44,985 nucleotides of DNA from positions 1-44,985 of the forward strand of contig JAIDSX010000028.1 in the NCBI GenBank assembly GCA_029060985.1, read 5' to 3'. Source of the stretch: Clostridia bacterium. GTDB taxonomy: Bacteria; Bacillota; Clostridia; Christensenellales; Borkfalkiaceae. The position numbers and the translations under genes were made by a program. A model generated the notes under the pieces. It searched no databases and had not been told where the DNA came from. It was given only the letters and a program-made list of their open reading frames with translations. Below are positions 15,312-23,516 of the stretch, in pieces. Each line of letters starts with the position of its first letter. Within the stretch, counting starts at the first letter, position 1.

Positions 15312-17654
15312 ATGAGAATCGGAACTTCCGTAAAAGAAAGCAGAGTGGAAATCGCTTCCAAAGAGCTGCCGGTCATTCCCATGCGTGCGCAGGTGATATT
15401 TCCCGGCGCGAGCGTCGCGTTCGACGTGGGGCGCGAAATGAGCGTCGCCGCAACGAATTTGGCGGAGAAAGGGGATCAGTACGTCTTTCTCGTCATGCAG
15501 AGGGATTCTTCGAAGGACCGCTTGGAGGCGGAGGATTTTTACGAGGTCGGAACGGTTTCGCGCATCAAGCAGATTTCGCGCCTGCCCGGCGACAGGATTC
15601 GCGTGTATGCGGAGGGGCTCTTCCGCGCCCGCGCCATCGAGTACCGCCGTCAGGGGGAGTGCTTCTTCACGCTCATCGAGGAAATTTTCCCCGTGCGCGG
15701 AGGGGACAGCGAATACGAAGAGGCGTCTCTTCGCGCCGCAAAGGGGATCGTGAAGGAGATCGCAGAGCAGGACGGCAAGATTTCCAAGGAAGTGGAAGCA
15801 ACGCTTTCCTCGATCCGCGACGCGGAAATTTATATCAATTTCACGGCGCATTACCTCCGCATGAAGGAAACGCGCAAACAGAGTATTTTAGAGGAAACGT
15901 ATCTGCCCAAGCGCATGGACGCATTTTTATCCATGCTTGCCGAGGAGCTTGAAATCACCAAGTTAGAGCGCAAGATCGGCGAGGACGTGAAAAAGAGCGT
16001 TGAAAAATCGCAGAAGGAATACTTCCTGCGCGAGCAGATGAAGGCGATCCATAAAGAGCTTGGCGACAACGAGGAGGAGAACGATCTTCTCCGCGAAAAA
16101 ATCCTTAAAAAGAATCTGCCGCAGGAGGTGGAGGAAAAGGCACTTGCCGAGCTCAACCGCATGGACAAGATGAGCACCTCCTCCCCCGAATACACCGTTT
16201 TAAGAAATTACCTCGACTGGGTGCTCGATCTTCCGTGGAATGATAAGACGACGGACGACGCGGACCTGAACGAGGTCGAGCGCGTTTTGAACGAGGACCA
16301 CTACGGCTTGGACAAGGTCAAAGAAAGGGTCGTGGAATACCTTGCAGTTTACCTTTTGACGAAGTCGTTGAAGTCGCCCATCCTCTGTTTGGTCGGTCCT
16401 CCCGGCGTGGGCAAGACGAGCATTGCAAAATCGATCGCGCGCGCCTTCAAGCGCAAGTTCGTCCGCATGAGCCTCGGCGGGCTCAAAGACGAAGCGGAGA
16501 TCCGCGGGCACAGGCGCACCTATATCGGCTCTATGCCGGGGCGCATTCTGTACGAGCTCAAAAACGCAGGGTCAAGCAACCCCGTGTTCCTCTTGGACGA
16601 AATCGATAAAATTTCTTCCGATTTAAGGGGAGACCCCGCGAGCGCACTTTTGGAAGTACTCGACCCCGAACAGAACTCCACCTTCCGCGACAGATATCTG
16701 GAAGTTGCGTACGATTTATCGGACGTCATGTTTATTGCAACCGCGAACACGCTTGACACCATTCCCGCGCCCTTGCGCGACAGAATGGAGATCATCGAGC
16801 TTTCGGGCTACACCCCGCAGGAGAAGGAGGAGATCGCAAAGCGCTACCTCGTGCCCAAGCAGGTGAAGCAGAACGGGCTCGATAAAAAGCAAATCACCAT
16901 TGCGGACAGCGCGATTGCGGAAATTATCGACGGCTATACGCGCGAAGCGGGCGTGCGCTCGTTGGAACGCGAGATCGGCGCAGTCTGCCGCAAAGCCGCC
17001 GTGCGGGTTGCGAAAGAGGGCGCGGAAAAGAAAATCACGGTCACCAAAAAATCGCTCGAAGAGTTTTTAGGTGCAAAGCGGTTTATCCGCAACAAGCAGG
17101 CATTAAAGCACAGAGTGGGCGCAGTGACGGGACTTGCCTGGACGGCTGTCGGCGGCACGACCCTCGACGTCGAGGTCTGCACCTTTGAGGGCAAGGGCGA
17201 GATCGTTTTGACGGGTCAGCTCGGCGACGTCATGAAGGAATCGGCGCGCACTGCGTTGAGCTATATAAGAGCCAACGCCGAGAAGTACGGAATCGATAAG
17301 AAGGATTTTGAAACGAAGGATATCCATATCCACTTCCCCGCGGGCGCGACCCCCAAGGACGGACCGAGCGCGGGCATTACGATGGCAACGGCGATCCTCT
17401 CCGCCATGACGGGAAAATACGCAAAGGGCGATATCGCTATGACGGGCGAAATTACTTTGCGGGGCGACGTTCTGCCCATCGGCGGGCTCAAAGAAAAGGC
17501 GCTTGCCGCCGACCGCGTGGGGATTTATAACCTTATCATTCCCGAAGAGAATAAAAAGGACTTGGAAGAGATCCCCGCAAATATCCTTGAAAAATTGAAT
17601 ATCACCTCAGTTAAGAAGATCGACGAGGTGTTCGCGCTTGCGATAGAGGGGTAA
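15312..17654 (+). CDS. lon: ATP-dependent protease Lon
   Basis: The 780-residue Lon A-type protease degrades misfolded and regulatory proteins in the cytoplasm. It has an N-terminal LON substrate domain (about 15-210), a helical linker, and an AAA+ domain with Walker A GPPGVGKTS and Walker B VFLLDEIDK. The C-terminal protease domain has nucleophile Ser686 in DGPSAG and Lys729 in GGLKEK. It starts 17 bases after atpD behind AAAGGA, so it is probably cotranscribed with the ATPase operon. This is an unusual partner, since lon normally has a heat-shock promoter. The engB gene follows by one base. Confidence 0.97.
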   Translation: MRIGTSVKESRVEIASKELPVIPMRAQVIFPGASVAFDVGREMSVAATNLAEKGDQYVFLVMQRDSSKDRLEAEDFYEVGTVSRIKQISRLPGDRIRVYAEGLFRARAIEYRRQGECFFTLIEEIFPVRGGDSEYEEASLRAAKGIVKEIAEQDGKISKEVEATLSSIRDAEIYINFTAHYLRMKETRKQSILEETYLPKRMDAFLSMLAEELEITKLERKIGEDVKKSVEKSQKEYFLREQMKAIHKELGDNEEENDLLREKILKKNLPQEVEEKALAELNRMDKMSTSSPEYTVLRNYLDWVLDLPWNDKTTDDADLNEVERVLNEDHYGLDKVKERVVEYLAVYLLTKSLKSPILCLVGPPGVGKTSIAKSIARAFKRKFVRMSLGGLKDEAEIRGHRRTYIGSMPGRILYELKNAGSSNPVFLLDEIDKISSDLRGDPASALLEVLDPEQNSTFRDRYLEVAYDLSDVMFIATANTLDTIPAPLRDRMEIIELSGYTPQEKEEIAKRYLVPKQVKQNGLDKKQITIADSAIAEIIDGYTREAGVRSLEREIGAVCRKAAVRVAKEGAEKKITVTKKSLEEFLGAKRFIRNKQALKHRVGAVTGLAWTAVGGTTLDVEVCTFEGKGEIVLTGQLGDVMKESARTALSYIRANAEKYGIDKKDFETKDIHIHFPAGATPKDGPSAGITMATAILSAMTGKYAKGDIAMTGEITLRGDVLPIGGLKEKALAADRVGIYNLIIPEENKKDLEEIPANILEKLNITSVKKIDEVFALAIEG

Positions 17655-17655
17655 C

Positions 17656-18243
17656 ATGGCGGACGCGAAATTTATCACCTCCGCCGCGACTGCGGCGCAG
17701 TTCATAAAGCCCGATAAGCCCATGATCGCGATCGCGGGCAAATCCAATTCGGGTAAAAGCACGCTTATAAATTTGCTTGCGGGGCAGAAGCGGCTTGCAA
17801 AGACGAGCTCCGAGCCGGGGCGCACGCGGCTTGTGAACTACTTCGATTTCGGCTCGTTCATTCTTGCCGACCTTCCCGGCTACGGCTACGCCGCGGTATC
17901 CAAGGCGGAGCAGGAGAAGTGGGGCAAAACGCTGGATTCGTTTTTTGCGCAGAAGGAGGATATTGCGCACGTCTTTCTGCTCGGCGATATCCGCCGCGAC
18001 CCGTCCGCGGACGATATGCAGATGGTGACATATTTGAATTATCACATTCTGCCCTTTACGGTGATCGCAACGAAGAGCGACAAGCTCTCGCGTATGAAAC
18101 AGAAGGAGCGCGTGCGTGCAGTTGCAAACGCCTACGGTTTGGGGATAGACAACGTGATTTCCGTATCGGGACTCACGGGCGAAGGCAAGGATAAACTGCT
18201 TGCGAAAATCAATACGGTAATATCGTTAAAAACGGAATCGTAA
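17656..18243 (+). CDS. engB: Ribosome biogenesis GTPase EngB/YsxC
   Basis: The 195-residue TRAFAC GTPase is needed for late 50S subunit assembly. Its G1 motif GKSNSGKST is at residues 28-36, followed by the G2 Thr region SSEPGRTR, G3 DLPGYG, G4 TKSDK and G5 SVSGL. lon-engB adjacency is also seen in Bacillus (lonA-ysxC), which supports the call. The ribosome site is GGGG just before ATG inside the end of lon. Confidence 0.96.
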   Translation: MADAKFITSAATAAQFIKPDKPMIAIAGKSNSGKSTLINLLAGQKRLAKTSSEPGRTRLVNYFDFGSFILADLPGYGYAAVSKAEQEKWGKTLDSFFAQKEDIAHVFLLGDIRRDPSADDMQMVTYLNYHILPFTVIATKSDKLSRMKQKERVRAVANAYGLGIDNVISVSGLTGEGKDKLLAKINTVISLKTES

Positions 18244-18281
18244 AAAATCTAAAATTATTATCTTAGTTATGAATAAATCGC

Positions 18282-18311
18282 TTGCCAAGGGCAGGCGGTT
18301 TATGTTATAAT
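18282..18311 (+). promoter_or_regulatory. Promoter of rpsB-tsf
   Basis: TTGCCA (18282-18287) and TATAAT (18306-18311), 18-base spacer, giving a leader of about 105 bases before rpsB. Confidence 0.7.
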
Positions 18312-18333
18312 TTGAAGGCTGTAAATACGCACC

Positions 18334-18399
18334 CTTTGAGGCGCCGCCCTCCGTGTCCGTAAATCTTTCATGCGGATGACGGGCGGAACAACGTCAAAG
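18334..18399 (+). promoter_or_regulatory. Structured rpsB leader, candidate S2 autoregulation site
   Basis: CTTTGA (18334-18339) pairs with TCAAAG (18394-18399). Inside it CCGCCC (18344-18349) pairs with GGGCGG (18381-18386), and TCCG (18356-18359) with CGGA (18373-18376), leaving an internal loop. The outer stem ends right before GGGGAGG and the true ribosome site GGAGG (18414-18418). Ribosomal-protein leaders often bind their own product; for this sequence that is inference. Confidence 0.45.
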
Positions 18400-18423
18400 A
18401 GGGGAGGTAAAACGGAGGACATT

Positions 18424-19176
18424 ATGGCAGTTATTTCTATGAAACAGCTTCTCGAAGCGGGCGTTCACTTCGGACACCAGACCAGAAAGTGGAATCCCAA
18501 AATGAAGAAGTACATCTTCGCGGCACGTCATGACATTCACATCATCGACCTTGAAATGACCGCGAAGCTCATCGAGGACGCTTACACGTTCGTATGCGAA
18601 TCGGTGAAGGCAGGCAAGAGCGTTCTTTTCGTCGGCACGAAGAAGCAGGCGCAGGACGCGATCAAAGAGGAAGCAGAACGCTGCGGACAGTACTATATCA
18701 ACTCCCGCTGGCTCGGCGGCACGCTCACGAACTTCAAGACGATCCGTGCGCGTATCGACTACCTCGAAAAGCTCGAAAGAATGGAAGCGAGCGGCGAGTT
18801 CGACCTTCTTCCCAAAAAGGAAGTTTTGGGTCTTAAAAAGGAAATGGCGAAGCTGCAAGAGAACCTCGGCGGTATCAAGAATATGCACGGTATGCCCGGA
18901 CTTCTCTTCGTCGTCGATCCCCACAGCGAGGACATTGCGGTCAGCGAAGCGCGCAAGCTGAATATCCCCATCGTTGCAATCACGGATACCAACTGCGATC
19001 CCGACCTTATCGACTACGTGATCCCCGGTAACGACGACGCGATCCGCGCGATCAAGCTCATTTCGTCCGTGATTGCAAACGCGGTCATCGAGGCAACGGA
19101 GGGCGTGACCCCCGTTCTCGAAACCGAAGAGGCGGAAGAGGAAGCTACGGAAGAGCCCGCGGAAGCGCAAGAGTAA
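18424..19176 (+). CDS. rpsB: 30S ribosomal protein S2
   Basis: The 250-residue protein starts [19 protein letters not shown], exactly the S2 N-terminus. GGAGG at 18414-18418 fixes ATG 18424. An in-frame extension back to 18370 runs through the structured leader and is not coding. The conserved RWNPKM-like and [11 protein letters not shown] blocks and DTNCDPD are present. The last ~25 residues are an acidic Glu/Ala tail, a common variable extension. It is followed by tsf 32 bases later, the standard rpsB-tsf pair. Confidence 0.98.
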   Translation: MAVISMKQLLEAGVHFGHQTRKWNPKMKKYIFAARHDIHIIDLEMTAKLIEDAYTFVCESVKAGKSVLFVGTKKQAQDAIKEEAERCGQYYINSRWLGGTLTNFKTIRARIDYLEKLERMEASGEFDLLPKKEVLGLKKEMAKLQENLGGIKNMHGMPGLLFVVDPHSEDIAVSEARKLNIPIVAITDTNCDPDLIDYVIPGNDDAIRAIKLISSVIANAVIEATEGVTPVLETEEAEEEATEEPAEAQE

Positions 19177-19208
19177 AATCAGAATTTTTGTGAATTAAGG
19201 AGTATATT

Positions 19209-20096
19209 ATGGCTGCATTTACGGCAAAAGACGTTATGGCGCTCCGCGAAAAGACGGGCGCAGGCATGATGGACTGCAAGAAGGCGCTTGTAGACGCCGA
19301 CGGCGATATGGAAAAGGCGGGGGATCTTCTTCGCGAACGCGGCATTGCAAAGGCTGCAAAAAGAGCAACCAAGGTTGCTGCGGAAGGACTTGTTTACGCA
19401 CTTGTCGAGGGCAAGAAGGGCGTGCTTGTCGAAGTCAACTGCGAGAGCGACTTCGTTGCAAAGGGCGACAAGTTCCACGAGCTCGTAAACGACATTGCAA
19501 AACAGATTTTGAAGGTGAATCCCGCGAACGTAGAGGCGCTCCTTGCAAGCAACATGGGCGGCAAGACGGTCGATACCTTCGTGCAGGAAGCGACGGCTAT
19601 CATCGGTGAAAAGATTTCCGTGCGCCGCTTTACGGTTTACGAGAGCAAGGGCTTTATCGAAACCTACATTCACATGGGCGGCACGATGGGCGTTATGCTC
19701 GACTTCGACACCGCGGAGAGCGCAGAGGCGAAGGAAATCGCGCACAACGTTGCGCTTCACACGGCGTTCAGCAAGCCCGCTTATCTTACCTCTTCCGAGG
19801 TTTCTGCTGAAACCCTTGAAAAGGAAAAGGCAATTTTAACGCAGGAAGTCATGAACGAGGGCAAGCCCCAGGCGATCGCGGAAAAAATCGTTATGGGCAA
19901 AATCAAGAAGTACTACGAAGAGAACTGCCTGCTCGATCAGAAGTTCGTCAAGGACGATAAGATCACGATCGCACAGCTCCTCGGAAAAGTCAAGCTCAAC
20001 CGTTTCTGCTTCTTCGTTATGGGACAGGGAATCGAGAAGAAGAGCGAGGACTTGCAGGAAGAAGTCAATAAGCAAGTCGAAGCAATGAAAAAGTAA
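19209..20096 (+). CDS. tsf: Translation elongation factor Ts
   Basis: The 295-residue EF-Ts exchanges GDP for GTP on EF-Tu. It has the N-terminal UBA-like domain with REKTGAGMMDCKKAL, the EF-Tu contact block CESDFVA, and the dimerization core with HNVALH. AAGGAG precedes the ATG. A strong terminator follows the stop, so the transcript is rpsB-tsf. Confidence 0.98.
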   Translation: MAAFTAKDVMALREKTGAGMMDCKKALVDADGDMEKAGDLLRERGIAKAAKRATKVAAEGLVYALVEGKKGVLVEVNCESDFVAKGDKFHELVNDIAKQILKVNPANVEALLASNMGGKTVDTFVQEATAIIGEKISVRRFTVYESKGFIETYIHMGGTMGVMLDFDTAESAEAKEIAHNVALHTAFSKPAYLTSSEVSAETLEKEKAILTQEVMNEGKPQAIAEKIVMGKIKKYYEENCLLDQKFVKDDKITIAQLLGKVKLNRFCFFVMGQGIEKKSEDLQEEVNKQVEAMKK

Positions 20097-20110
20097 TTTC
20101 GTTACGTTTG

Positions 20111-20145
20111 AAACGGCGGGAAATTTCCCGCCGTTTCTTGCTTTT
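20111..20145 (+). terminator. Terminator after tsf
   Basis: A perfect 26-base palindrome (20111-20136, half AAACGGCGGGAAA) followed by a T-rich stretch. The T-rich tail also contains the -35 box of the next gene. Confidence 0.85.
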
Positions 20146-20166
20146 ATTTTTATATTCAGTTATAAT
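20138..20166 (+). promoter_or_regulatory. Promoter of the APH-like gene, almost no leader
   Basis: TTGCTT (20138-20143) and TATAAT (20161-20166) with a 17-base spacer. The start site would be near 20173 and the ATG used is probably 20177, leaving about four untranslated bases and no ribosome site. Confidence 0.6.
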
Positions 20167-20176
20167 GATGACTACC

Positions 20177-21076
20177 ATGAATCATGCTGTTCCTCAAATT
20201 GAGGGTTATCGTTTTACAAAGATAAAACAAATCCAAAAAGGAATGTCGGGCGATCACAAATTCTGTTTGCAGGACGAGAAGGGCGAGCGCTATTTATTGC
20301 GTTTATCCGATGATAGCTCGGAATATGCAAGAAAGCAGGCCGAGTACGGGTTTTTACAAAAGTTGAGCGAAAAAGGTTTCCCCGTACCCAAGCCCGTTGC
20401 ATTCGGTTGCGATCGGGAATGCGTCTACACGCTTTTGACCTGGGTGGAAGGCGAAGAGGCGGAAAAAGTCCTTCCGAAGCTGTCTTCTGACGAGCAGTAC
20501 CGTTTCGGCGTGGAAGCGGGAAAAATTCTCAAAGGGATTCACAATGAATTCCCCGTTGCCCCTAACGAGAATTGGCAGAAGCGGTATTTTGCCGTTATGG
20601 AGGAACGGCTGAACGCTTACCGTGCGGAGGGGATTCCGTTTAAGGGAAGCGATCTTGTTTTGAAATATCTTGAGGATAAAAAAGGGCTGCTTGCAGAGCG
20701 CCCGCAAACGCGCCACCACGGCGATTACCATATGGGCAATCTGATTATCGGAAAGGGCGGAACTCTTTCGGTAATCGATTGGCACACGGTGGACTTTGAT
20801 AATTACGGCGATCCTTGGTATGAATTCAATCGGATCGGCGTAGAAAATCCCTCGTTCGCTACGGGACAGATAGACGGCTATTTCGGCGGCAGCGTTCCCG
20901 AAGAGTTTTGGGAGTTGCTTGCATACTATCTTGCGGGGAGCGCAATCACCTCGATCGTGTGGGCAAAATATTTTGTGCCCGATAGACTGCATGAAATTTT
21001 ATCGCTCAACGAAAATGTCGTTCAATGGTTTCACGGAATGCAAGACCTTGTTCCCGCTTGGTACGGGAAAAAGTAA
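20177..21076 (+). CDS. Aminoglycoside phosphotransferase family kinase
   Basis: The 299-residue kinase-like protein has the APH/choline-kinase fold. A nucleotide-binding lobe covers about residues 15-95 (KGMSGDHKF, RYLLRL). The hinge is YTLLTWVEGEEAE. The catalytic loop is HHGDYHMGNLI, with the catalytic Asp and metal Asn, and the second metal motif is VIDWHTVDFDNYGDP. Substrate is unknown; family members phosphorylate aminoglycosides, choline, sugars or homoserine, so antibiotic resistance should not be assumed. In-frame ATGs at 20165 and 20168 overlap the -10 box and are therefore less likely starts than 20177. It has its own promoter and terminator. Confidence 0.85.
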   Translation: MNHAVPQIEGYRFTKIKQIQKGMSGDHKFCLQDEKGERYLLRLSDDSSEYARKQAEYGFLQKLSEKGFPVPKPVAFGCDRECVYTLLTWVEGEEAEKVLPKLSSDEQYRFGVEAGKILKGIHNEFPVAPNENWQKRYFAVMEERLNAYRAEGIPFKGSDLVLKYLEDKKGLLAERPQTRHHGDYHMGNLIIGKGGTLSVIDWHTVDFDNYGDPWYEFNRIGVENPSFATGQIDGYFGGSVPEEFWELLAYYLAGSAITSIVWAKYFVPDRLHEILSLNENVVQWFHGMQDLVPAWYGKK

Positions 21077-21089
21077 AATTTTACGAGAA

Positions 21090-21120
21090 AAAGCCCCGCA
21101 TATAATGCGGGGCTTTTATT
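21090..21120 (+). terminator. Terminator after the APH-like gene
   Basis: AAAGCCCCGCAT (21090-21101) pairs with ATGCGGGGCTTT (21105-21116) around ATA and is followed by TATT. Confidence 0.85.
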
Positions 21121-21126
21121 GTGTCA

Positions 21127-21241
21127 CTTTCTCTAAGCGGCGCAATACTGCGTCCTGCTCCGCTTTTCTTCGGGTCACTTACGTCTTAGTAAGCTCCCCT
21201 TGAAAATGCTCGCACTCCTTGTCTTGCTTGCTTATAGAAAG
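21127..21241. repeat. Structured intergenic repeat, copy A
   Basis: A 115-base unit bounded by CTTTCTCTAAGC (21127-21138) and GCTTATAGAAAG (21230-21241), which pair with one mismatch. The interior is clearly similar to copy B (40442-40565). AAGCGGCGCA opens both, CTCGCxCTCCTTG and TGCTTGCTT close both, and a small central hairpin is CTTAC/GTAAG here but TTTAC/GTAAA in B. Both copies follow a gene terminator. Confidence 0.7.
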
Positions 21242-21243
21242 CG

Positions 21244-21265
21244 GCGGCGACATAGCGGTGACATA
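21244..21265 (+). promoter_or_regulatory. Tandem 11-base operator-like repeat
   Basis: GCGGCGACATA (21244-21254) is followed directly by GCGGTGACATA (21255-21265), seven bases before the -35 box of the membrane protein gene. The one-turn tandem spacing resembles sites of OmpR-family response regulators. Confidence 0.5.
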
Positions 21266-21272
21266 ATTGCTA

Positions 21273-21301
21273 TTGACAAACACGGGTAAGTAAGTTACAA
21301 T
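21273..21301 (+). promoter_or_regulatory. Promoter of the unknown membrane protein
   Basis: TTGACA (21273-21278) and TACAAT (21296-21301) with a 17-base spacer. The start codon follows 15 bases later. Confidence 0.75.
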
Positions 21302-21316
21302 CAACAAGAGGTGCTT

Positions 21317-22120
21317 ATGAAAAATTTATTGCTTGCAAGCGAAATTATCGCGCAGAGGGTGTTCAATCCGCTGTATATCTATTTGGATATCGTATTCCTC
21401 GTAGCATTGTGCGGGCTTTTGATTGCAAAAAAGAAATATCTTACCTTGCTCTTCGGAATCGCGGGCGGAATCCTTTACATGATCGTCGATTACGGGATTT
21501 TCCATTTATGGACGCACAGCCGCTCCATCGAGGGAGGGAGTATGTTCTGGGTGCTCCTTTGGATGAGCATGAGCTACGGCATTACGAATTTCGTTTGGAT
21601 TTGGCTGTGGTTTTCCAAGGACAAAAAGCTCTTGGAGTGGTCGCTCTTTATCGTCATTTGGTGGATCGCCGCGCCCATGCTGGCAAATACCTTCGGGCAG
21701 AATTTGAACCCCATTAAAATCCAGCGCACGACGGGCGCGTATCACGGATATATGGCGCTCATTCTCGTTGCGGGGTATATGGCGGCAATCGGGATAAACC
21801 TGTTCCGCAAAAACAAAGAGGAGAGGTTTCCGCTTTTGTGGCTTCTCGCAATCGGAATTTTGGTGCAGTTCGCTTGGGAATTCTCCCTGCTTATCGGCGG
21901 GATACGAAGTGCGGAATTCTTATCTTTCGAGGATAAAATCATGACGCTCGTCGTCAATTCTTTGTTGGAAACCAACTTGGGCGCAGTGCCGATCTTCTGC
22001 ATATTTACGGCGGTCACGGCGCGCTTTACGGAGGACTTAAAGAAGCGCGAGCCCGTCAAATTCTTCGAGCGTATCGCGGAAATCAACCGTATGAAAGTAA
22101 GAAATTCCGACAAATTTTAA
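21317..22120 (+). CDS. Seven-helix integral membrane protein, unknown family
   Basis: The 267-residue protein has about seven membrane helices, for example PLYIYLDIVFLVALCGLLIA, LFGIAGGILYMIVDYGIF, a Trp-rich FWVLLWMSMSYGITNFVWIWL, and a final LGAVPIFCIFTAVTARF. The C-terminus is short and basic. I do not recognise a transporter or enzyme motif. AAGAGGTG gives the ribosome site and selects ATG 21317 over an in-frame GTG at 21311. It is a single-gene unit with its own promoter and an upstream tandem repeat, so it is probably regulated on its own. It is not a normal member of the tsf-pyrH interval. Confidence 0.75.
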   Translation: MKNLLLASEIIAQRVFNPLYIYLDIVFLVALCGLLIAKKKYLTLLFGIAGGILYMIVDYGIFHLWTHSRSIEGGSMFWVLLWMSMSYGITNFVWIWLWFSKDKKLLEWSLFIVIWWIAAPMLANTFGQNLNPIKIQRTTGAYHGYMALILVAGYMAAIGINLFRKNKEERFPLLWLLAIGILVQFAWEFSLLIGGIRSAEFLSFEDKIMTLVVNSLLETNLGAVPIFCIFTAVTARFTEDLKKREPVKFFERIAEINRMKVRNSDKF

Positions 22121-22154
22121 CCCGTGTGAAATTTATGTGAATGGGTTTTAGGTC

Positions 22155-22183
22155 TTGCTTTTTTTTCCAAGATATGGTATACT
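22155..22183 (+). promoter_or_regulatory. Promoter of pyrH-frr-uppS-cdsA
   Basis: TTGCTT (22155-22160) and TATACT (22178-22183), spacer 17 bases. AAGGAGA follows before ATG 22211. Confidence 0.65.
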
Positions 22184-22210
22184 GAAACAAATACAAGGAG
22201 AAGCATAAAA

Positions 22211-22918
22211 ATGCAACCTAAGTACAAACGAATTCTTTTGAAGCTATCGGGCGAAGCGCTTGCGGGCGAACAGAAATTCGGGCTCAACGAGAGCGTGATT
22301 TCCGCGGTCGTCGACCAGCTCGTGAAGGTGCACGATATGGGCGTGGAGATCGCCCTCGTCATCGGCGGCGGCAACTTCTGGCGCGGCAGGCAGGGCACGA
22401 AAATGGACAGGGCGACCGCAGACCACATGGGTATGCTCGCCACCGTTATGAACTCGCTCGCTATGATGGACGCGATCGAACAGAAGGGCATTCCCACCCG
22501 CGTACAGACCGCGCTCAACATGATCTCCGTTGCAGAGCCTTACGTTTTAAGAAAGGCGTTGCACCACTTTGAAAAGGGCAGGATCGTCATTATGGCGTGC
22601 GGAACGGGAAACCCGTACTGTTCGACTGATACGGCGGCGGCGCAGCGCGCGTGCGAAATCAATGCGGACGTGCTTCTCATGGCAAAGAACGTAGACGGCA
22701 TTTACGACAGCGACCCCAATAAAAATCCGAACGCGAAGAAGTTCGAAAAGCTCACCTTCGGCGACATTGTAAATAAGGGCTTGAAGGCGATGGATACGAC
22801 CGCGGCGACGATGTGCGCGGAAAACAATATCCCCGTCCTGGCGTTCGCGCTCGGCGAAAAGGATTCCGTGCTCCGCGCCGTCTGCGGCGAAAAAATCGGA
22901 ACGGTCATTACGAATTGA
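22211..22918 (+). CDS. pyrH: UMP kinase
   Basis: The 235-residue hexameric bacterial UMP kinase makes UDP from UMP and ATP. Motifs are KLSGEAL at residues 9-15, the GGGNFWRG loop, DHMGMLATVMN, and TGNPYCSTDTAA for phosphate binding. AKNVDGIYDSDP is the typical late block. The length is normal, and it heads the pyrH-frr-uppS-cdsA run. Confidence 0.98.
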   Translation: MQPKYKRILLKLSGEALAGEQKFGLNESVISAVVDQLVKVHDMGVEIALVIGGGNFWRGRQGTKMDRATADHMGMLATVMNSLAMMDAIEQKGIPTRVQTALNMISVAEPYVLRKALHHFEKGRIVIMACGTGNPYCSTDTAAAQRACEINADVLLMAKNVDGIYDSDPNKNPNAKKFEKLTFGDIVNKGLKAMDTTAATMCAENNIPVLAFALGEKDSVLRAVCGEKIGTVITN

Positions 22919-22943
22919 AAAATATAGGTTGGAGGACTTTATC

Positions 22944-23516
22944 ATGATAGAAAACGAACAGGCAGAGGAAATCTTTCTCGTACTCGACGACAAGCTCGAA
23001 AAGACGCAGAACGTATTGAGAGACGAGTTTGCGTCCATTCGCGCCGGGCGTGCGAATCCGCACATTCTCGATAAATTGCAAGTGGAAGCATACGGCGGCA
23101 CGAGCCCCTTAAATCAGCTCGGCAACGTGTCCGCGGCGGACGCCCGTTGCCTTGTCGTGAGCCCGTGGGATAAGTCCCTTTTGAAATCCATCGAGAAAGC
23201 CATTCTCGCTTCGAATATCGGCATTACGCCTACGAACGACGGAAACGTCATTCGTCTCGTGTTCCCCGAGCTTACCGAGGAGCGCAGAAAGGAGCTCGTA
23301 AAGCAAGTCAAGCGCATGGGCGAGGACGCCAAGATCGCGATCCGCAACAATCGCAGAGAGGCGATGGAGGGCGTTAAAAAGCTCAAAAACGGAAAAGAGA
23401 TTTCCGAGGACGAGGCGAAGAATCTCGAATCGGATATCGAAGACTGCATTGCAAAGAGCGTGGACGCGGTCGATAAAATCGTTGCCGCGAAGGAAAAGGA
23501 GCTTTTGACGATTTAA
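22944..23516 (+). CDS. frr: Ribosome recycling factor
   Basis: The 190-residue RRF splits post-termination ribosomes with EF-G. The family blocks RAGRANPHILD, VEAYGGTSPLNQ, VVSPWDKSLLK and the final coiled-coil helix are all present. GGAGG at 22931-22935 selects ATG 22944 rather than the in-frame TTG at 22929, which overlaps the ribosome site. The stop overlaps the uppS start by one base. Confidence 0.97.
   Translation: MIENEQAEEIFLVLDDKLEKTQNVLRDEFASIRAGRANPHILDKLQVEAYGGTSPLNQLGNVSAADARCLVVSPWDKSLLKSIEKAILASNIGITPTNDGNVIRLVFPELTEERRKELVKQVKRMGEDAKIAIRNNRREAMEGVKKLKNGKEISEDEAKNLESDIEDCIAKSVDAVDKIVAAKEKELLTI

Noticed and set aside
18370-18423. In-frame 18-codon extension of rpsB
   Set aside because: It runs through the structured leader and has no ribosome site. 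The S2 family start is at 18424 behind GGAGG.
20177-21076. Antibiotic resistance call for the APH-like kinase
   Set aside because: The fold covers many substrates and no subgroup-specific motif is clear. Resistance would be over-interpretation.
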